Both the position numbers and the translations under genes were made by a program. DNA of 64,000 nt from an uncultured Marvinbryantia sp. (GTDB taxonomy: Bacteria > Bacillota > Clostridia > Lachnospirales > Lachnospiraceae), in NCBI GenBank assembly GCA_934394985.1, contig CAKRRF010000011.1, forward strand, positions 7,416-71,415, read 5' to 3'. Every line of letters starts with the position of its first letter. Position 1 is the first letter of the stretch. The notes under the pieces were generated by a model that worked only from the letters and a program-made list of their open reading frames with translations, was not told where the DNA came from and made no database searches. Positions 26,801-36,847 of this stretch are shown in pieces.

Positions 26801-28069
26801 GATATCCAGAATACAGTCTACTTCCGGATCGAAGAAAGCTGCGGCTGTATAATGTGAGACAGTCTCTACCTCACCTTCATCCAGCATCAGTGCGGCTTTG
26901 ATCAGCGCTTCCCCGTAGCCTGTGGAACAGGAACGGACAATTCTGGCTTTTTCCGGGAGAAGGGAATAAATCTCCTGAATGGCACGTATCGTAGTCTTTA
27001 ACGGACTTCCATTGTTATTGCTGTAAAAAGAGTACAAAAGAGAACCGTCTTCTCCGACCAGTGCAGCCTTTGTGGTGGTAGAACCGGCATCAATACCAAG
27101 GAAACAGTTGCCTTCGTAGGTACTCAGATCATCCGTCATAACATTGTATCGGCTCTGGCGTTCGTGAAATGCATCGTAATCATCCTGAGAGGCAAACAGC
27201 GGATCCAGACGGGCTACCTCAAAATCCAGCTGGATTTTATGAGAAAGTCTTATGATCAGTTCCTCTGTGGAAGTAACGGATTCGTGATGACTGTTCAGCG
27301 CAGAACCGATTGCGGCAAACAGATGGGAATTCTGCGGAGTAATGGCATGCTCCTCATCCAGTTTCAGGGTACGGATAAATGCTGCTTTCAGTTCGGATAA
27401 AAAGTGAAGCGGACCGCCCAGAAACGCCACATGGCCACGGATTGGTTTGCCGCAGGCCAGGCCACTGATGGTCTGATTGACAACTGCCTGGAAAATAGAA
27501 GCAGACAGGTCTTCTTTTGTTGCGCCTTCGTTAATCAGTGGCTGGATGTCACTTTTGGCAAATACACCACATCTGGCAGCAATAGAATACAGAGACTGAT
27601 AATGTTTGGCATATTCGTTCAGACCGGTGGCATCTGTCTGAAGAAGAGAAGCCATCTGGTCAATAAAAGAACCGGTACCGCCTGCGCAGATACCATTCAT
27701 ACGTTGCTCAACATTACCGTTTTCAAAATAAATGATCTTGGCATCTTCTCCGCCCAGCTCAATGGCTACGTCTGTCTGAGGTATGTAATGAGAAATGGAA
27801 GAAGAAACGGCAATGACTTCCTGCACGAATGGAACTTCCATATTTTTGGCCAGAGCCAGACCACCGGAACCGGTAATGACAGGAGCAACAGTCAGCGTAC
27901 CGAGCTGCTCCTCTGCCTTACGAAGCAGACTGGCAAGAGTTTCCTGAATATTGGCATAATGACGTTCATAATCCGCAAAAAGAAGATGATCCTGGTCATC
28001 CAGAATCGCAATCTTAACGGTAGTAGATCCGATATCAATGCCTAATCTGTGTGTTATTGCGTGACTCAT
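23846..28069 (-). CDS. Acyl-CoA dehydratase-type activase, giant fused form (BadF/BcrA ATPases plus DUF2229)
   Basis: A 1407-residue cytoplasmic protein of the family that activates radical 2-hydroxyacyl-CoA dehydratases by ATP-driven electron transfer. ATG at 28069 follows GGAGGT by nine bases. Domain 1 (about 8-265) is a BadF/BcrA ATPase with [14 protein letters not shown] and [11 protein letters not shown]. Domain 2 (about 322-590) repeats it with [14 protein letters not shown] and [12 protein letters not shown]; its cysteines fit a [4Fe-4S] site. A Cys cluster CKGCTNQC near residue 630 and a DUF2229 region follow, then a C-terminal dehydratase-subunit-like part with [12 protein letters not shown]. 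The large fused version is common in Clostridia, but its target is unknown and no dehydratase genes are nearby. It has its own divergent promoter. Confidence 0.88.
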   Translation of the reverse strand: MSHAITHRLGIDIGSTTVKIAILDDQDHLLFADYERHYANIQETLASLLRKAEEQLGTLTVAPVITGSGGLALAKNMEVPFVQEVIAVSSSISHYIPQTDVAIELGGEDAKIIYFENGNVEQRMNGICAGGTGSFIDQMASLLQTDATGLNEYAKHYQSLYSIAARCGVFAKSDIQPLINEGATKEDLSASIFQAVVNQTISGLACGKPIRGHVAFLGGPLHFLSELKAAFIRTLKLDEEHAITPQNSHLFAAIGSALNSHHESVTSTEELIIRLSHKIQLDFEVARLDPLFASQDDYDAFHERQSRYNVMTDDLSTYEGNCFLGIDAGSTTTKAALVGEDGSLLYSFYSNNNGSPLKTTIRAIQEIYSLLPEKARIVRSCSTGYGEALIKAALMLDEGEVETVSHYTAAAFFDPEVDCILDIGGQDMKCIKIKNQTVDSVQLNEACSSGCGSFIETFAKSLNYSVSDFAQEALFAQHPIDLGTRCTVFMNSKVKQAQKEGASVADISAGLAYSVIKNALYKVIKVSDASSLGKHIVVQGGTFYNDAVLRSFERIAGCEAIRPDIAGIMGAFGAALIARDRYHGEETTMLTIDQINQLTFTTKMAKCKGCTNQCRLTINHFSGGRQFVSGNRCERGLGKTKKNSDIPNLYDFKNKLLFSYESLDEAAATRGTVGIPRVLNMYENYPFWHQFFTKLGYRVVLSPASTRKIYELGIESIPSESECYPAKLAHGHIEWLIQQGIHFIFYPAIPYERNEFPDSNNHYNCPIVTSYSENIKNNVEELRSEQIDFRNPFMSFTSVDTVTSQLIKSFPEIPSSEIREAARLGWDELTRTREAMYRKGEETIAWLKEHHKHGIVLAGRPYHIDNEINHGIPELITSYGIAVLTEDSVSHLHQPERPLIVSDQWMYHSRLYAAANYVKTVDFLDLIQLNSFGCGLDAVTTDQVNDILSGSGKIYTCLKIDEVNNLGAARIRVRSLIAAIRAKKEQNKERTIVPASIEKAVFTPEMRKEYTILCPQMSPIHFDLLVPAFKTCGYNIELLHNDGREAVDVGLKYVNNDACYPSLMVVGQIMDAVLSGKYDLSKTAIIMTQTGGGCRATNYIGFIRRALEKAGHPEIPVISLNVSGLEKQPGFQITLPLLTKGMYSIVFGDIFMRCLYRMRPYEATPGSANAMHEKWKKECIAFLSLKNPTYFGFTKLCREIIADFDQLPILDIQKPRVGIVGEILVKFMPAANNYLVELLESEGAEAVVPDLLDFLFYCFYNSNFKAKELGMSKRTAFLCNSGIKLLEFIRSTSRKEFAKSRHFSTPADIRELAEYAKPIVSLGNQTGEGWFLTGEMMELIHEDVNNIVCIQPFGCLPNHVVGKGVIKEIRRQYPIANIVAIDYDPGASEVNQLNRIKLMLSTAQKNM

Positions 28070-28140
28070 TAAAAATAAACCTCCATAAATATAAAACAAG
28101 CTACCTATTAAAAGTAATTTGAGAAATGTTTATCTGCAAC

Positions 28141-28169
28141 AGTATACGACAAATTATCTGGAAGTGCAA
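28141..28169 (-). promoter_or_regulatory. Promoter for the activase gene
   Basis: On the minus strand: TTGCAC (plus 28164-28169), 17-base spacer, TATACT (plus 28141-28146). It stands back to back with the tgt promoter, the two -35 boxes 10 bases apart. Confidence 0.6.
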
Positions 28170-28179
28170 GTTGCAGATG

Positions 28180-28208
28180 TTGTAAAATTTTTATAAACAT
28201 GATATGAT
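28180..28208 (+). promoter_or_regulatory. Promoter for tgt
   Basis: TTGTAA at 28180-28185 and TATGAT at 28203-28208, spacer 17 bases. It leaves an untranslated leader of about 115 bases before tgt, in which no clear structure was recognised. Confidence 0.5.
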
Positions 28209-28330
28209 GGTAAAGTTCAGTTACGATTCGGACAGCGACAGATTTGCAGATATCGTATGCATACACTATGCTTTGGCGAGTCGATCATAATAGGACAGTG
28301 TACATATAAAGCAGAAAGGAAAACAGATCT

Positions 28331-29461
28331 ATGTACCAGATTTTAGCAACAGACGGAAAAGCAAAGCGTGCCTCTTTTGAAACTGTTCATGGCACGATTC
28401 AGACTCCGGTATTTATGAACGTAGGTACGGCAGCAGCCATTAAAGGCGCGGTAGCCACTACAGATCTGCAGGAGATAGGCACACAGGTGGAATTATCCAA
28501 TACCTATCATCTACATGTCAGACCGGGGGATAAAGTAGTAAAGCAACTGGGAGGACTTCACAAATTTATGAACTGGGACAAGCCAATTTTGACAGATTCC
28601 GGTGGATTTCAGGTGTTCTCTCTGGCAGGTCTTCGCAAGATTAAAGAAGAAGGCGTTTATTTCAACTCTCATGTAGATGGAAGAAAGATTTTTATGGGAC
28701 CGGAAGAAAGTATGCAGATTCAGTCCAATCTGGCATCTACCATCGCCATGGCATTTGATGAGTGTCCGTCCAGTGTGGCAGACAGAGATTATGTAAGAAA
28801 ATCAGTAGCCCGTACGACCAGATGGCTGAAAAGATGTAAGGCAGAGATGGACAGACTAAACAGTCTGCCGGATACGCTCAATCCGAATCAGCTGCTGTTC
28901 GGTATCAATCAGGGAGCTATCTATGAAGACATCCGCGTGGAGCATGCACAGCAGATCGCAGAACTGGATCTGGCAGGCTATGCGGTAGGCGGACTGGCAG
29001 TAGGAGAAAGCCATGAAGAAATGTACCGGATTCTGGATGAGGTAGTGCCGCATCTTCCACAGAACAAACCGACCTATCTTATGGGAGTCGGAACACCGGC
29101 GAATATTCTTGAAGGCGTAGACCGTGGTGTAGATTTCTTTGACTGTGTATATCCAAGCAGAAACGGACGTCATGGACACGTTTATACCAATCATGGAAAA
29201 TTAAATCTGTTTAATGCCAGATATGAGCTGGATGACAAACCGATCGAAGAAGGATGTCAGTGTCCGGCCTGCAGACATTACAGCAGAGCCTACATCCGTC
29301 ATCTGCTGAAAGCAAAAGAAATGCTTGGTATGAGACTTTGTGTATTACACAATCTGTATTTCTACAACCATATGATGGAAGAGATCAGAGAAGCCATTGA
29401 AAAGGGAGAGTACAAAGAGTACAAAGCAAAAAAACTTGCCGGATTTGAAGAAACTACTTGA
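28331..29461 (+). CDS. tgt: tRNA-guanine transglycosylase
   Basis: Exchanges guanine for preQ1 at the wobble base of GUN-anticodon tRNAs (queuosine pathway). The 376-residue product has the catalytic Asp in LTDSGGFQVFSL near residue 91, the second active Asp in DFFDCVYPSRNGRHG, the base-recognition GGLAVGE, and the zinc site C-x-C-x2-C plus His (CQCPACRHY ... LHNLYFYNHMM). tgt is followed by yajC, an arrangement common in bacteria. Confidence 0.97.
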   Translation: MYQILATDGKAKRASFETVHGTIQTPVFMNVGTAAAIKGAVATTDLQEIGTQVELSNTYHLHVRPGDKVVKQLGGLHKFMNWDKPILTDSGGFQVFSLAGLRKIKEEGVYFNSHVDGRKIFMGPEESMQIQSNLASTIAMAFDECPSSVADRDYVRKSVARTTRWLKRCKAEMDRLNSLPDTLNPNQLLFGINQGAIYEDIRVEHAQQIAELDLAGYAVGGLAVGESHEEMYRILDEVVPHLPQNKPTYLMGVGTPANILEGVDRGVDFFDCVYPSRNGRHGHVYTNHGKLNLFNARYELDDKPIEEGCQCPACRHYSRAYIRHLLKAKEMLGMRLCVLHNLYFYNHMMEEIREAIEKGEYKEYKAKKLAGFEETT

Positions 29462-29531
29462 TGCCAGAGGTTTTTTTGTGTATTATTAACAGTACTAAGA
29501 ATTTTAGCGAAATAAAACGGAGGAATCAAAC

Positions 29532-29837
29532 ATGAATTTATTAACCGAGGCATCTTCCGGCGGAGGAATGTTACTTCTGCTGGTTTACGTAGTCGTCATT
29601 GGTGGAGCAATGTATTTTTTCGCAATCAGACCACAAAAGAAGGAACAGAAACGTCTCACTGCGATGCTTTCTGATCTGGAAGTCGGAGACAGCGTGGTAA
29701 CAACAAGCGGTTTTTACGGTGTTGTCATTGACATTACAGACGAAGACGTAATAGTTGAGTTTGGCAGCAATAAGAATTGCAGAATTCCAATGAAAAAAGC
29801 TGCTATCTCAGAAGTAGAGAAAGCAGATGCTGAATAA
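29532..29837 (+). CDS. yajC: Preprotein translocase subunit YajC
   Basis: Small accessory subunit of the Sec translocon. The 101-residue protein has one N-terminal membrane segment (MLLLLVYVVVIGGAMYFFAI), then the family signature IRPQKKEQKR and a soluble domain with VGDSVVTTSGFYGVV. It follows tgt by 70 bases and is followed by a terminator. ACGGAGG precedes the ATG. Confidence 0.95.
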   Translation: MNLLTEASSGGGMLLLLVYVVVIGGAMYFFAIRPQKKEQKRLTAMLSDLEVGDSVVTTSGFYGVVIDITDEDVIVEFGSNKNCRIPMKKAAISEVEKADAE

Positions 29838-29859
29838 AAATAAGCAGTAAAAACGCGGA

Positions 29860-29893
29860 GGACAGAGCATCAGTGCTGTGTCCTTTGTTTTTT
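29860..29893 (+). terminator. Terminator after yajC
   Basis: GGACAGAGCA (29860-29869) pairs with TGCTGTGTCC (29874-29883) with one mismatch, followed by TTTGTTTTTT. Copy A of the post-terminator repeat begins in the T tract. Confidence 0.75.
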
Positions 29894-29938
29894 ACACGGG
29901 TAATGCGTCAGAGTCCGTGCCTGCATGTGACCCGGACA
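29891..29938 (+). repeat. Post-terminator repeat, copy A
   Basis: These 48 bases match the copy at 55171-55218 at 39 of 48 positions without gaps, although the two lie 25 kb apart and flank unrelated genes. Shared cores are GTAATG, CAGAGTCC and TGCCTGCA. It lies between the yajC terminator and the leuB leader. Confidence 0.6.
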
Positions 29939-29953
29939 AATGCCGTGATAACT

Positions 29954-29980
29954 TGAGAAACTTAGAGAGAGGGTTTCTCA
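29954..29980 (+). promoter_or_regulatory. Stem-loop in the leuB leader
   Basis: TGAGAAAC (29954-29961) pairs with GTTTCTCA (29973-29980). It lies just before the GGAGGAG ribosome binding site of leuB. It is not followed by a T tract. No T-box specifier structure could be built here. Confidence 0.35.
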
Positions 29981-30002
29981 TGGTTTAGGAGGAGTGTATA
30001 TT

Positions 30003-31085
30003 ATGAGCTACAACATTGCAGTGATTCCGGGAGACGGAATCGGCCCGGAGATTGTGGAACAGGCCATTTTGGTACTGGACACAGCGGGAAAAAAGTTCGG
30101 ATTTGAACTGAACTACACAAAACTGTTGATGGGCGGAGCGTCCATTGACGTACATGGAATTCCGCTGACAGAGGAGACCATTGAAAAAGCAAAGGCAAGC
30201 GATGCGGTTCTGATGGGATCAATCGGAGGGGATGCCGCAACTTCACCATGGTACCGACTGGAACCATCAAGGAGACCGGAAGCGGGATTGCTAAAGCTTC
30301 GCAAATCTCTGAATCTTTTTGCTAATTTAAGACCGGCATATCTTTATAAAGAATTAAAAGATGCCTGCCCGCTTCGTGATGAAATCATCGGTGACGGCTT
30401 TGACATGATGATTATGCGGGAACTGACCGGCGGTCTGTATTTCGGAGAGAGAAAGACCGTAGAAGAAAATGGGGTAAAGAAAGCGATTGATACCCTGACC
30501 TATGATGAAAATGAAATTCGCAGAATCGCAAAGCGCGGATTTGATATCGCCATGAAGAGAAGAAAAAAAGTGACCAGTGTGGACAAGGCAAATGTACTGG
30601 ATTCTTCCAGACTCTGGAGAAGTGTGGTAGAAGAAGTGGCACAGGATTATCCGGAAGTAAAGCTGGAGCATATGCTGGTAGATAACTGTGCCATGCAGTT
30701 GGTACGTGATCCGAAGCAGTTTGATGTCATTTTGACAGAGAATATGTTTGGAGACATCCTGTCAGATGAAGCAAGTATGGTGACAGGATCCATTGGGATG
30801 TTATCTTCAGCCAGTCTGAATGAAACAAGCTTTGGACTGTATGAGCCAAGCCATGGATCTGCACCGGATATTGCCGGCAAGGATATTGCCAATCCGATTG
30901 CAACCATTTTATCAGCAGCCATGATGCTCAGATTCTCCTTGAATCTGGATGAGGCAGCAGATGCCATAGAAGCAGCAGTATCTCAGGTATTAAAAGACGG
31001 ATACCGCACCGGGGATATTATGTCTGAAGGATGTACGAGAACAGGTTGTAAGGAAATGGGAAAACTGATCGCAGAAAGAATATAG
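30003..31085 (+). CDS. leuB: 3-isopropylmalate dehydrogenase
   Basis: NAD-dependent oxidative decarboxylation in leucine synthesis. ATG 30003 ([17 protein letters not shown]) follows TTAGGAGGAG; the ATG at 29994 falls in the leader and adds only three residues. Motifs: GDGIGPEI, substrate arginines in [18 protein letters not shown], the active-site [14 protein letters not shown], and the NAD site [13 protein letters not shown]. 360 residues. It heads the leuB-ilvD-ilvB cluster (gaps of 20 and 15 bases), joining leucine and valine/isoleucine synthesis. leuA, leuCD, ilvC and ilvN are not in the window. Confidence 0.97.
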   Translation: MSYNIAVIPGDGIGPEIVEQAILVLDTAGKKFGFELNYTKLLMGGASIDVHGIPLTEETIEKAKASDAVLMGSIGGDAATSPWYRLEPSRRPEAGLLKLRKSLNLFANLRPAYLYKELKDACPLRDEIIGDGFDMMIMRELTGGLYFGERKTVEENGVKKAIDTLTYDENEIRRIAKRGFDIAMKRRKKVTSVDKANVLDSSRLWRSVVEEVAQDYPEVKLEHMLVDNCAMQLVRDPKQFDVILTENMFGDILSDEASMVTGSIGMLSSASLNETSFGLYEPSHGSAPDIAGKDIANPIATILSAAMMLRFSLNLDEAADAIEAAVSQVLKDGYRTGDIMSEGCTRTGCKEMGKLIAERI

Positions 31086-31105
31086 AACAGAAAGGCGGAA
31101 TCATT

Positions 31106-32767
31106 ATGAGAAGTGATGCAGTAAAAAAAGGTATGCAGCAGGCACCGCACAGATCCCTGTTTAATGCACTGGGACTGACGCAGGAAGAAATGGAAAAACC
31201 ATTAATCGGTATTGTAAATTCCTATAACGAGATTGTACCGGGGCATATGAATCTGGATAAGATTACAGAGGCAGTAAAAATGGGTGTGGCTCTGGCAGGT
31301 GGTGTGCCGAGAGAATTCCCGGCTATCGCAGTCTGTGACGGTATTGCCATGGGACATGTGGGAATGAAATATTCCCTGGTAACCAGAGATCTGATAGCAG
31401 ATTCCACCGAGTGCATGGCTATGGCTCATCAGTTTGATGCACTTGTATGCATTCCAAACTGTGATAAAAATGTACCGGGACTTCTGATGGCAGCAGCCAG
31501 ATTAAACATTCCGACCATATTCGTAAGCGGAGGTCCGATGCTGGCAGGTCATGTAAAAGGACAGAAGAGAAGCCTTTCCAGTATGTTCGAAGCTGTGGGT
31601 TCTTATGCGGCAGGCACCATGACAGAAGAGGATGTCTATGAATTTGAATGTAATACCTGTCCGACCAGTGGTTCCTGTTCCGGTATGTATACAGCCAACA
31701 GTATGAACTGCCTGACCGAAGCACTGGGTATGGGATTAAGAGGTAACGGAACGATTCCATCTGTATATTCTGAGAGAATCAAGCTGGCAAAACATGCTGG
31801 TATGCAGATTGTAGAACTGGTAAAGAAAAATATCCGTCCAAGAGATATTATGACAGAAAAGGCATTTATGAATGCTATGACCGTAGATATGGCACTGGGA
31901 TGCTCTACCAATACCATGCTTCATCTTCCGGCAATTGCTCATGAGGCCGGAGTTAAGCTGAACATGGATATTGCCAATGAAATCAGTGCCAAAACACCGA
32001 ACCTGTGTCATCTGGCACCGGCAGGCCCTACTTATATGGAGGATTTAAATGCCGCAGGCGGTGTATATGCAGTGATGAATGAATTAACGAAAAAAGGACT
32101 TCTGTATACAGATCTGATGACTGTAACAGGCAAGACAGTCGGTGAAAATATTGCCGGATGTGAGAATTTGAATCCGGAAATCATCCGCCCGATTGACAAT
32201 CCATACAGCCAGACCGGAGGAATTGCTGTCCTGAAGGGAAATCTGGCACCAGATTCCGGTGTGGTAAAACGTTCGGCTGTAGTACCTGAAATGCTGGTAC
32301 ATGAAGGCCCGGCAAGAGTTTTTGACTGTGAAGAGGATGCAATCGCAGCGATCAAGGGAGGCAAGATTGTTCCTGGCGATGTGGTCGTGATCCGATACGA
32401 AGGACCAAAGGGCGGTCCAGGCATGCGAGAGATGTTGAATCCGACTTCAGCAATCGCTGGTATGGGACTTGGTTCCACAGTTGCGCTGATCACAGACGGA
32501 CGATTCAGTGGTGCATCCAGAGGAGCATCTATCGGGCATGTTTCTCCGGAAGCAGCGGTAGGAGGACCGATCGCACTGGTAGAAGAAGGGGATATCATCA
32601 AGATTAATATTCCGGAAAATAAACTGGATTTTGTAATATCAGACGAGGAACTGGCAGAAAGAAAAGCAAAATGGCAGCCGAGAGAGCCAAAGGTAACCAC
32701 CGGCTATCTGGCTCGTTACGCAAAGATGGTTACATCAGGCAACCGTGGTGCAATTCTTGAGTTTTAA
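31106..32767 (+). CDS. ilvD: Dihydroxy-acid dehydratase
   Basis: Iron-sulfur dehydratase making the 2-keto acids for valine and isoleucine. The 553-residue protein has the family signature [13 protein letters not shown] and the second cluster-binding region [18 protein letters not shown], and the C-terminal [22 protein letters not shown]. All three cluster cysteines appear to be present. It lies 20 bases after leuB and 15 bases before ilvB, each with its own AGG-type ribosome site. Confidence 0.97.
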   Translation: MRSDAVKKGMQQAPHRSLFNALGLTQEEMEKPLIGIVNSYNEIVPGHMNLDKITEAVKMGVALAGGVPREFPAIAVCDGIAMGHVGMKYSLVTRDLIADSTECMAMAHQFDALVCIPNCDKNVPGLLMAAARLNIPTIFVSGGPMLAGHVKGQKRSLSSMFEAVGSYAAGTMTEEDVYEFECNTCPTSGSCSGMYTANSMNCLTEALGMGLRGNGTIPSVYSERIKLAKHAGMQIVELVKKNIRPRDIMTEKAFMNAMTVDMALGCSTNTMLHLPAIAHEAGVKLNMDIANEISAKTPNLCHLAPAGPTYMEDLNAAGGVYAVMNELTKKGLLYTDLMTVTGKTVGENIAGCENLNPEIIRPIDNPYSQTGGIAVLKGNLAPDSGVVKRSAVVPEMLVHEGPARVFDCEEDAIAAIKGGKIVPGDVVVIRYEGPKGGPGMREMLNPTSAIAGMGLGSTVALITDGRFSGASRGASIGHVSPEAAVGGPIALVEEGDIIKINIPENKLDFVISDEELAERKAKWQPREPKVTTGYLARYAKMVTSGNRGAILEF

Positions 32768-32782
32768 GCAGGAGGGATACTT

Positions 32783-34459
32783 ATGAAATTAAATGGATCA
32801 CAGATCGTAGTAGAATGTCTCAAAGAGCAGGGCGTAAATACCGTATTTGGATATCCGGGAGGCGCGATTTTAAATATTTATGATGAGCTTTATAAACATA
32901 GCGATGAGATTACTCATATATTGACCTCCCATGAACAGGGGGCATCCCATGCAGCAGATGGATACGCACGCGCAACTGGAAAGGTCGGTGTATGTCTTGC
33001 TACTTCAGGTCCAGGTGCCACCAATCTGGTTACCGGAATTGCAACTGCTTATATGGATTCAGTGCCGGTGGTGGCGATCACAGCTAACGTAGGTGTTCCG
33101 CTTCTGGGAAAAGACAGTTTCCAGGAGATTGATATTACCGGTGTCACCATGCCGATCACAAAGCATAATTATATTGTAAAGAAAGTAGAAGATCTGGCAG
33201 ACACCATTCGTAATGCATTCCGTATTGCAAAAGAAGGCCGTCCGGGTCCTGTGTTGGTGGATATTCCAAAGGATGTAACAGCTGCAGTGGCGGAATACGA
33301 AGCAGTCACACCGGAACCTGTGGAGAGAAAGGTTGATTACGTCAGAACCGCTGATCTGGAAGAGGCAGCAAAGCTGATTAATGAATGCCAGAAACCATTT
33401 ATACTTGTAGGCGGCGGCGCAGTGATTTCAGATGCAGAAAAAGAATTAAAAGAACTGGCAGATAAGATTCAGGCACCGGTAGGTGATACGCTGATGGGAA
33501 AGGGCGCCTTTGACGGAACAGATGAAAAATATACCGGTATGGCTGGAATGCACGGAACAAAAGCGACCAATCTGGGTATTACAGAATGTGATCTGCTGAT
33601 TGCAGTTGGTGCACGTTTCAGCGACCGTGTAGTTGGAAATGCATCTAAATTTGCAAAGAACGCAAAGATTCTGCATATTGATATTGACCCTGCAGAGATC
33701 AATAAGAACATTATGGTTAACTGCAGTGTACAGGGAGATGCAAGGGAAGTACTGAGAAAACTGCTGCCGATGGTAAAAAAGACAGAGCATGAGCAGTGGA
33801 TGACGAGAATTCAGGATCTGAAAACAGCATATCCTCTGAAATATGATCAGGACGCACTGACCGGACCGGCTGTGATGGAGGCCATCTATGAGGCAACGAA
33901 AGGGGATGCTATTATTGTAACAGATGTCGGACAGCATCAGATGTGGGCAGCACAGTATTATAAATATAAAGAACCACATCAGTTCCTTACATCAGGCGGG
34001 CTTGGTACGATGGGATACGGTCTTGGTGCAGCCATCGGAGCAAAAGTTGGCAGACCGGAAAAGACGGTTGTGAATATTGCAGGAGACGGCTGTTTCCGTA
34101 TGAATATGAACGAAGTGGCTACTGCAGCCAGATATAATATTCCGGTGATTGAAGTTGTCATTAATAACCATGTTCTGGGAATGGTAAGACAGTGGCAGAC
34201 TTTATTCTATGGAGAACGCTATTCATCCACTATTTTAAATGATGCAGTAGATTTTGTGAAACTGGCAGAAGCACTGGGTGCAGTGGGTATGCGTGTGACA
34301 AAGAAAAGTGAATTAAAAGAAACCCTGGAAAAAGCGATTGCGCTGGGACGTCCGGTTGTACTGGACTGCCAGATTGATCAGGATGATAAAGTATTCCCGA
34401 TGGTACCGGCAGGTGCAGCAATTGAAGAAGTATTTGATCAGGATGATCTGAAAAAATAA
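32783..34459 (+). CDS. ilvB: Acetolactate synthase large subunit
   Basis: ThDP-dependent condensation of pyruvate (or pyruvate plus 2-ketobutyrate), first common step of branched-chain amino acid synthesis. The 558-residue protein carries the catalytic Glu in TSHEQGASHAADGYAR, FAD-region motifs typical of the biosynthetic form, and the ThDP/Mg motif GDGCFRMNMNE with N before NHVLGMVRQWQ. The regulatory small subunit ilvN usually follows but is absent here; serC follows with its own promoter. Catabolic AlsS is less likely given the ilvD neighbour and FAD-type length. Confidence 0.95.
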   Translation: MKLNGSQIVVECLKEQGVNTVFGYPGGAILNIYDELYKHSDEITHILTSHEQGASHAADGYARATGKVGVCLATSGPGATNLVTGIATAYMDSVPVVAITANVGVPLLGKDSFQEIDITGVTMPITKHNYIVKKVEDLADTIRNAFRIAKEGRPGPVLVDIPKDVTAAVAEYEAVTPEPVERKVDYVRTADLEEAAKLINECQKPFILVGGGAVISDAEKELKELADKIQAPVGDTLMGKGAFDGTDEKYTGMAGMHGTKATNLGITECDLLIAVGARFSDRVVGNASKFAKNAKILHIDIDPAEINKNIMVNCSVQGDAREVLRKLLPMVKKTEHEQWMTRIQDLKTAYPLKYDQDALTGPAVMEAIYEATKGDAIIVTDVGQHQMWAAQYYKYKEPHQFLTSGGLGTMGYGLGAAIGAKVGRPEKTVVNIAGDGCFRMNMNEVATAARYNIPVIEVVINNHVLGMVRQWQTLFYGERYSSTILNDAVDFVKLAEALGAVGMRVTKKSELKETLEKAIALGRPVVLDCQIDQDDKVFPMVPAGAAIEEVFDQDDLKK

Positions 34460-34472
34460 TCCGGTTTAATGG

Positions 34473-34501
34473 TTGACAAAGCCTTAACAAAAGAGTAAAG
34501 T
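34473..34501 (+). promoter_or_regulatory. Promoter for serC-serA
   Basis: Perfect -35 TTGACA (34473-34478), 17-base spacer, TAAAGT (34496-34501), 13 bases after the ilvB stop. It separates serine from branched-chain amino acid genes. Confidence 0.7.
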
Positions 34502-34548
34502 GGGTAAAAATTAAAAGGTTTCTGAAGGAAACACGAGGAGGAAAAATT

Positions 34549-35631
34549 ATGAGCAGAGTGTACAATTTCTCAGCCGGACCGGCAGTGCTGCCGGAAGAGG
34601 TACTGAAAGAAGTAGCAGATGAAATGATGGATTACAAAGGCTGCGGTATGTCAGTTATGGAGATGAGTCATCGATCTGCGATGTTTGACGAGATCATCCA
34701 GGACGCTGAGAAAGACTTGCGTGAGCTGATGCACATTCCGGACAATTATAAAGTGCTGTTTCTTCAGGGAGGAGCATCTCAGCAGTTTGCAATGATTCCG
34801 ATGAATCTGATGAAGAACAGAGTGGCAGATTACATTGTAACAGGACAGTGGGCAAAAAAAGCATGGCAGGAAGCTCAGAAATATGGAAAGGCCAACAAGA
34901 TTGCATCATCCGAGGATAAAACATTCTCCTATATCCCGGATTGCTCTGATCTTCCGATCAGTGAGGACGCCGATTACGTATATATCTGTGAGAATAATAC
35001 GATTTACGGAACAAAATACAAAGAGCTGCCAAATACAAAAGGCAAACTTCTGGTATCTGACGTATCCTCCTGTTTCTTATCAGAACCGATTGATGTAACA
35101 AAATATGGACTGGTGTATGGCGGAGTGCAGAAAAATATTGGACCTGCAGGAATGGTAATTGCCATTATCCGTGAAGATCTGATTACTGAAGATGTGCTGC
35201 CTGGTACACCGACGATGCTGACTTATAAGACTCATGCAGATGCAGGATCCTTATACAACACTCCGAACTGTTTCTGTATTTATGTATGTGGCAAGGTATT
35301 CAAATGGCTGAAAAAGATGGGCGGTCTGGAAGCAATGAAGGAACGCAATGAGAAAAAAGCTGCAATTTTATATGATTTTCTGGATCAGAGCGACATGTTC
35401 CACGGAACCGTAGAAAAGAAAGACCGCTCTCTGATGAATGTACCATTTGTGACAGGTGATAAAGATCTGGATGCAAAATTTGTGAAGGAAGCGCAGAAGG
35501 CCGGATTTGAAAATTTGAAAGGACATCGTACTGTTGGTGGTATGAGAGCAAGCATTTATAATGCAATGCCGATGGAAGGCGTAGAAGCTCTGGTGGCATT
35601 TATGAAGAAGTTTGAAGAGGAGAATAAGTAA
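34549..35631 (+). CDS. serC: Phosphoserine aminotransferase
   Basis: PLP-dependent transamination of 3-phosphohydroxypyruvate to phosphoserine. The 360-residue protein begins VYNFSAGPAVLPEEVL, the SerC signature; the PLP lysine is in YGGVQKNIGPAG near residue 198; the C terminus has GHRTVGGMRASIYNAMP, the phosphate-binding region. serA begins one base after the stop, so both serine enzymes are co-translated. AGGAGG precedes the ATG. Confidence 0.97.
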   Translation: MSRVYNFSAGPAVLPEEVLKEVADEMMDYKGCGMSVMEMSHRSAMFDEIIQDAEKDLRELMHIPDNYKVLFLQGGASQQFAMIPMNLMKNRVADYIVTGQWAKKAWQEAQKYGKANKIASSEDKTFSYIPDCSDLPISEDADYVYICENNTIYGTKYKELPNTKGKLLVSDVSSCFLSEPIDVTKYGLVYGGVQKNIGPAGMVIAIIREDLITEDVLPGTPTMLTYKTHADAGSLYNTPNCFCIYVCGKVFKWLKKMGGLEAMKERNEKKAAILYDFLDQSDMFHGTVEKKDRSLMNVPFVTGDKDLDAKFVKEAQKAGFENLKGHRTVGGMRASIYNAMPMEGVEALVAFMKKFEEENK

Positions 35632-35632
35632 G

Positions 35633-36793
35633 ATGTATCAGTATAGCTGCATGAATGCAATCTCAGAAGTGGGATTGCAGAAGTTTACAGATCAATATAC
35701 AAAAATAGAAAAGAGTGACGATGCCGATGCACTGCTGGTGCGCAGCGCAGCATTGCATGATATGGAATTTTCCGACAGACTTGCAGTGATTGCCAGAGCA
35801 GGAGCAGGTGTAAACAATATTCCACTGGAACGTTGCGCGGAACAGGGAATTGTGGTATTTAACACACCAGGTGCCAATGCCAACGGTGTAAAGGAGGCAG
35901 TGATCGCAGGACTTCTGCTGGCATCCAGAGATATCGTAGACGGAATCAACTGGGTAAAATCTGAAAGCGGCAATGAAGGTATTGCAAAGCTGGCAGAAAA
36001 AGAAAAGAAAAAGTTTGCAGGAAGTGAAATCCAGGGCAAAAAGCTGGGAATTATCGGACTGGGAGCAATCGGTATTCTGGTTGCGAATACAGCTGTACAT
36101 CTTGGAATGGATGTATATGGATACGATCCATATATTTCGGTAGACTCGGCATGGAATCTTTCCAGACAGATTACGCACATCACAGATGTGAACGATATCT
36201 ATCGGGAATGCGATTACATTACCATTCACGTTCCACTGCTGGAAAGTACAAAAAAAATGATTGATGAAAAAGCAATCGCAGAAATGAAGGATGGCGTGAT
36301 CCTGCTGAACTATGCCAGAGACCTTCTGGTAGATGAAGAGGCTGTGGTAAAGGCTGTACAATCTGGTAAAGTCAGACGTTATATGAGTGATTTTCCAAAT
36401 CCAATGACAGCAGGAGTAAAGAACTGTATCGTATCTCCGCATCTTGGAGCATCTACTACAGAAGCAGAAGATAACTGTGCAGTGATGGCTGTGAGAGAAG
36501 TAATGGATTACCTGGAAAATGGTAACATCAATCATTCTGTGAATTATCCGACCTGTGATATGGGTAAATGTAAGGGTGTCTGCCGTGTGGCGATTAATCA
36601 CAAAAATATCAAGAATATGATCGGTCAGTTTGCATCTGTTCTTGGTGAAGCGGACATGAATATTGCAAACATGGCCAACCAGAGTAAAGGCGAATATGCA
36701 TATTCACTGTTCGATCTGGATACACAGATTACAGAAGAAGTAATAGAAAAACTGAAAAATGTTCAGGGCGTTTTGAGAGTACGTATTCTGTAA
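35633..36793 (+). CDS. serA: D-3-phosphoglycerate dehydrogenase
   Basis: First step of serine synthesis. ATG 35633 (MYQYSCMNAISEVG) follows GAGGAG at the end of serC; the longer frame from 35612 is within serC. The NAD-binding motif GLGAIGILVAN lies near residue 142, the catalytic Arg in LNYARDLLVDEEA, and the catalytic His in VSPHLGASTTEAE. A C-terminal ACT domain begins near residue 315 (NMIGQFASVLGEADMNIANM), suggesting allosteric control. 386 residues, the short form without the intervening domain. NYPTCDMGKCKG is a local cysteine-containing linker. Confidence 0.95.
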   Translation: MYQYSCMNAISEVGLQKFTDQYTKIEKSDDADALLVRSAALHDMEFSDRLAVIARAGAGVNNIPLERCAEQGIVVFNTPGANANGVKEAVIAGLLLASRDIVDGINWVKSESGNEGIAKLAEKEKKKFAGSEIQGKKLGIIGLGAIGILVANTAVHLGMDVYGYDPYISVDSAWNLSRQITHITDVNDIYRECDYITIHVPLLESTKKMIDEKAIAEMKDGVILLNYARDLLVDEEAVVKAVQSGKVRRYMSDFPNPMTAGVKNCIVSPHLGASTTEAEDNCAVMAVREVMDYLENGNINHSVNYPTCDMGKCKGVCRVAINHKNIKNMIGQFASVLGEADMNIANMANQSKGEYAYSLFDLDTQITEEVIEKLKNVQGVLRVRIL

Positions 36794-36799
36794 AAACCC

Positions 36800-36847
36800 A
36801 AAGAGGTTCGGACAAAAATCAGGAAAGTGTCCGTTCCTCTTTTTTTA
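36800..36847 (+). terminator. Terminator after serA
   Basis: AAAGAGG-TT-CGGACA (36800-36814) pairs with TGTCCG-TT-CCTCTTT (36828-36843) with a TT/TT internal bulge, followed by T residues. Confidence 0.82.

Noticed and set aside
27404..28045. 213-residue plus-strand frame opposite the activase
   Set aside because: Lies within the highly conserved first ATPase domain of the activase on the other strand. No ribosome site or family motif.
29894..30002. T-box or leucine attenuator before leuB
   Set aside because: No specifier loop, no T-box core motif and no leucine-rich leader peptide or antiterminator/terminator pair could be found; only one short stem-loop is present.
35663..36601. 312-residue minus-strand frame opposite serA
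   Set aside because: Fully antisense to serA, with biased Cys/His/Phe composition, and no supporting start signal.
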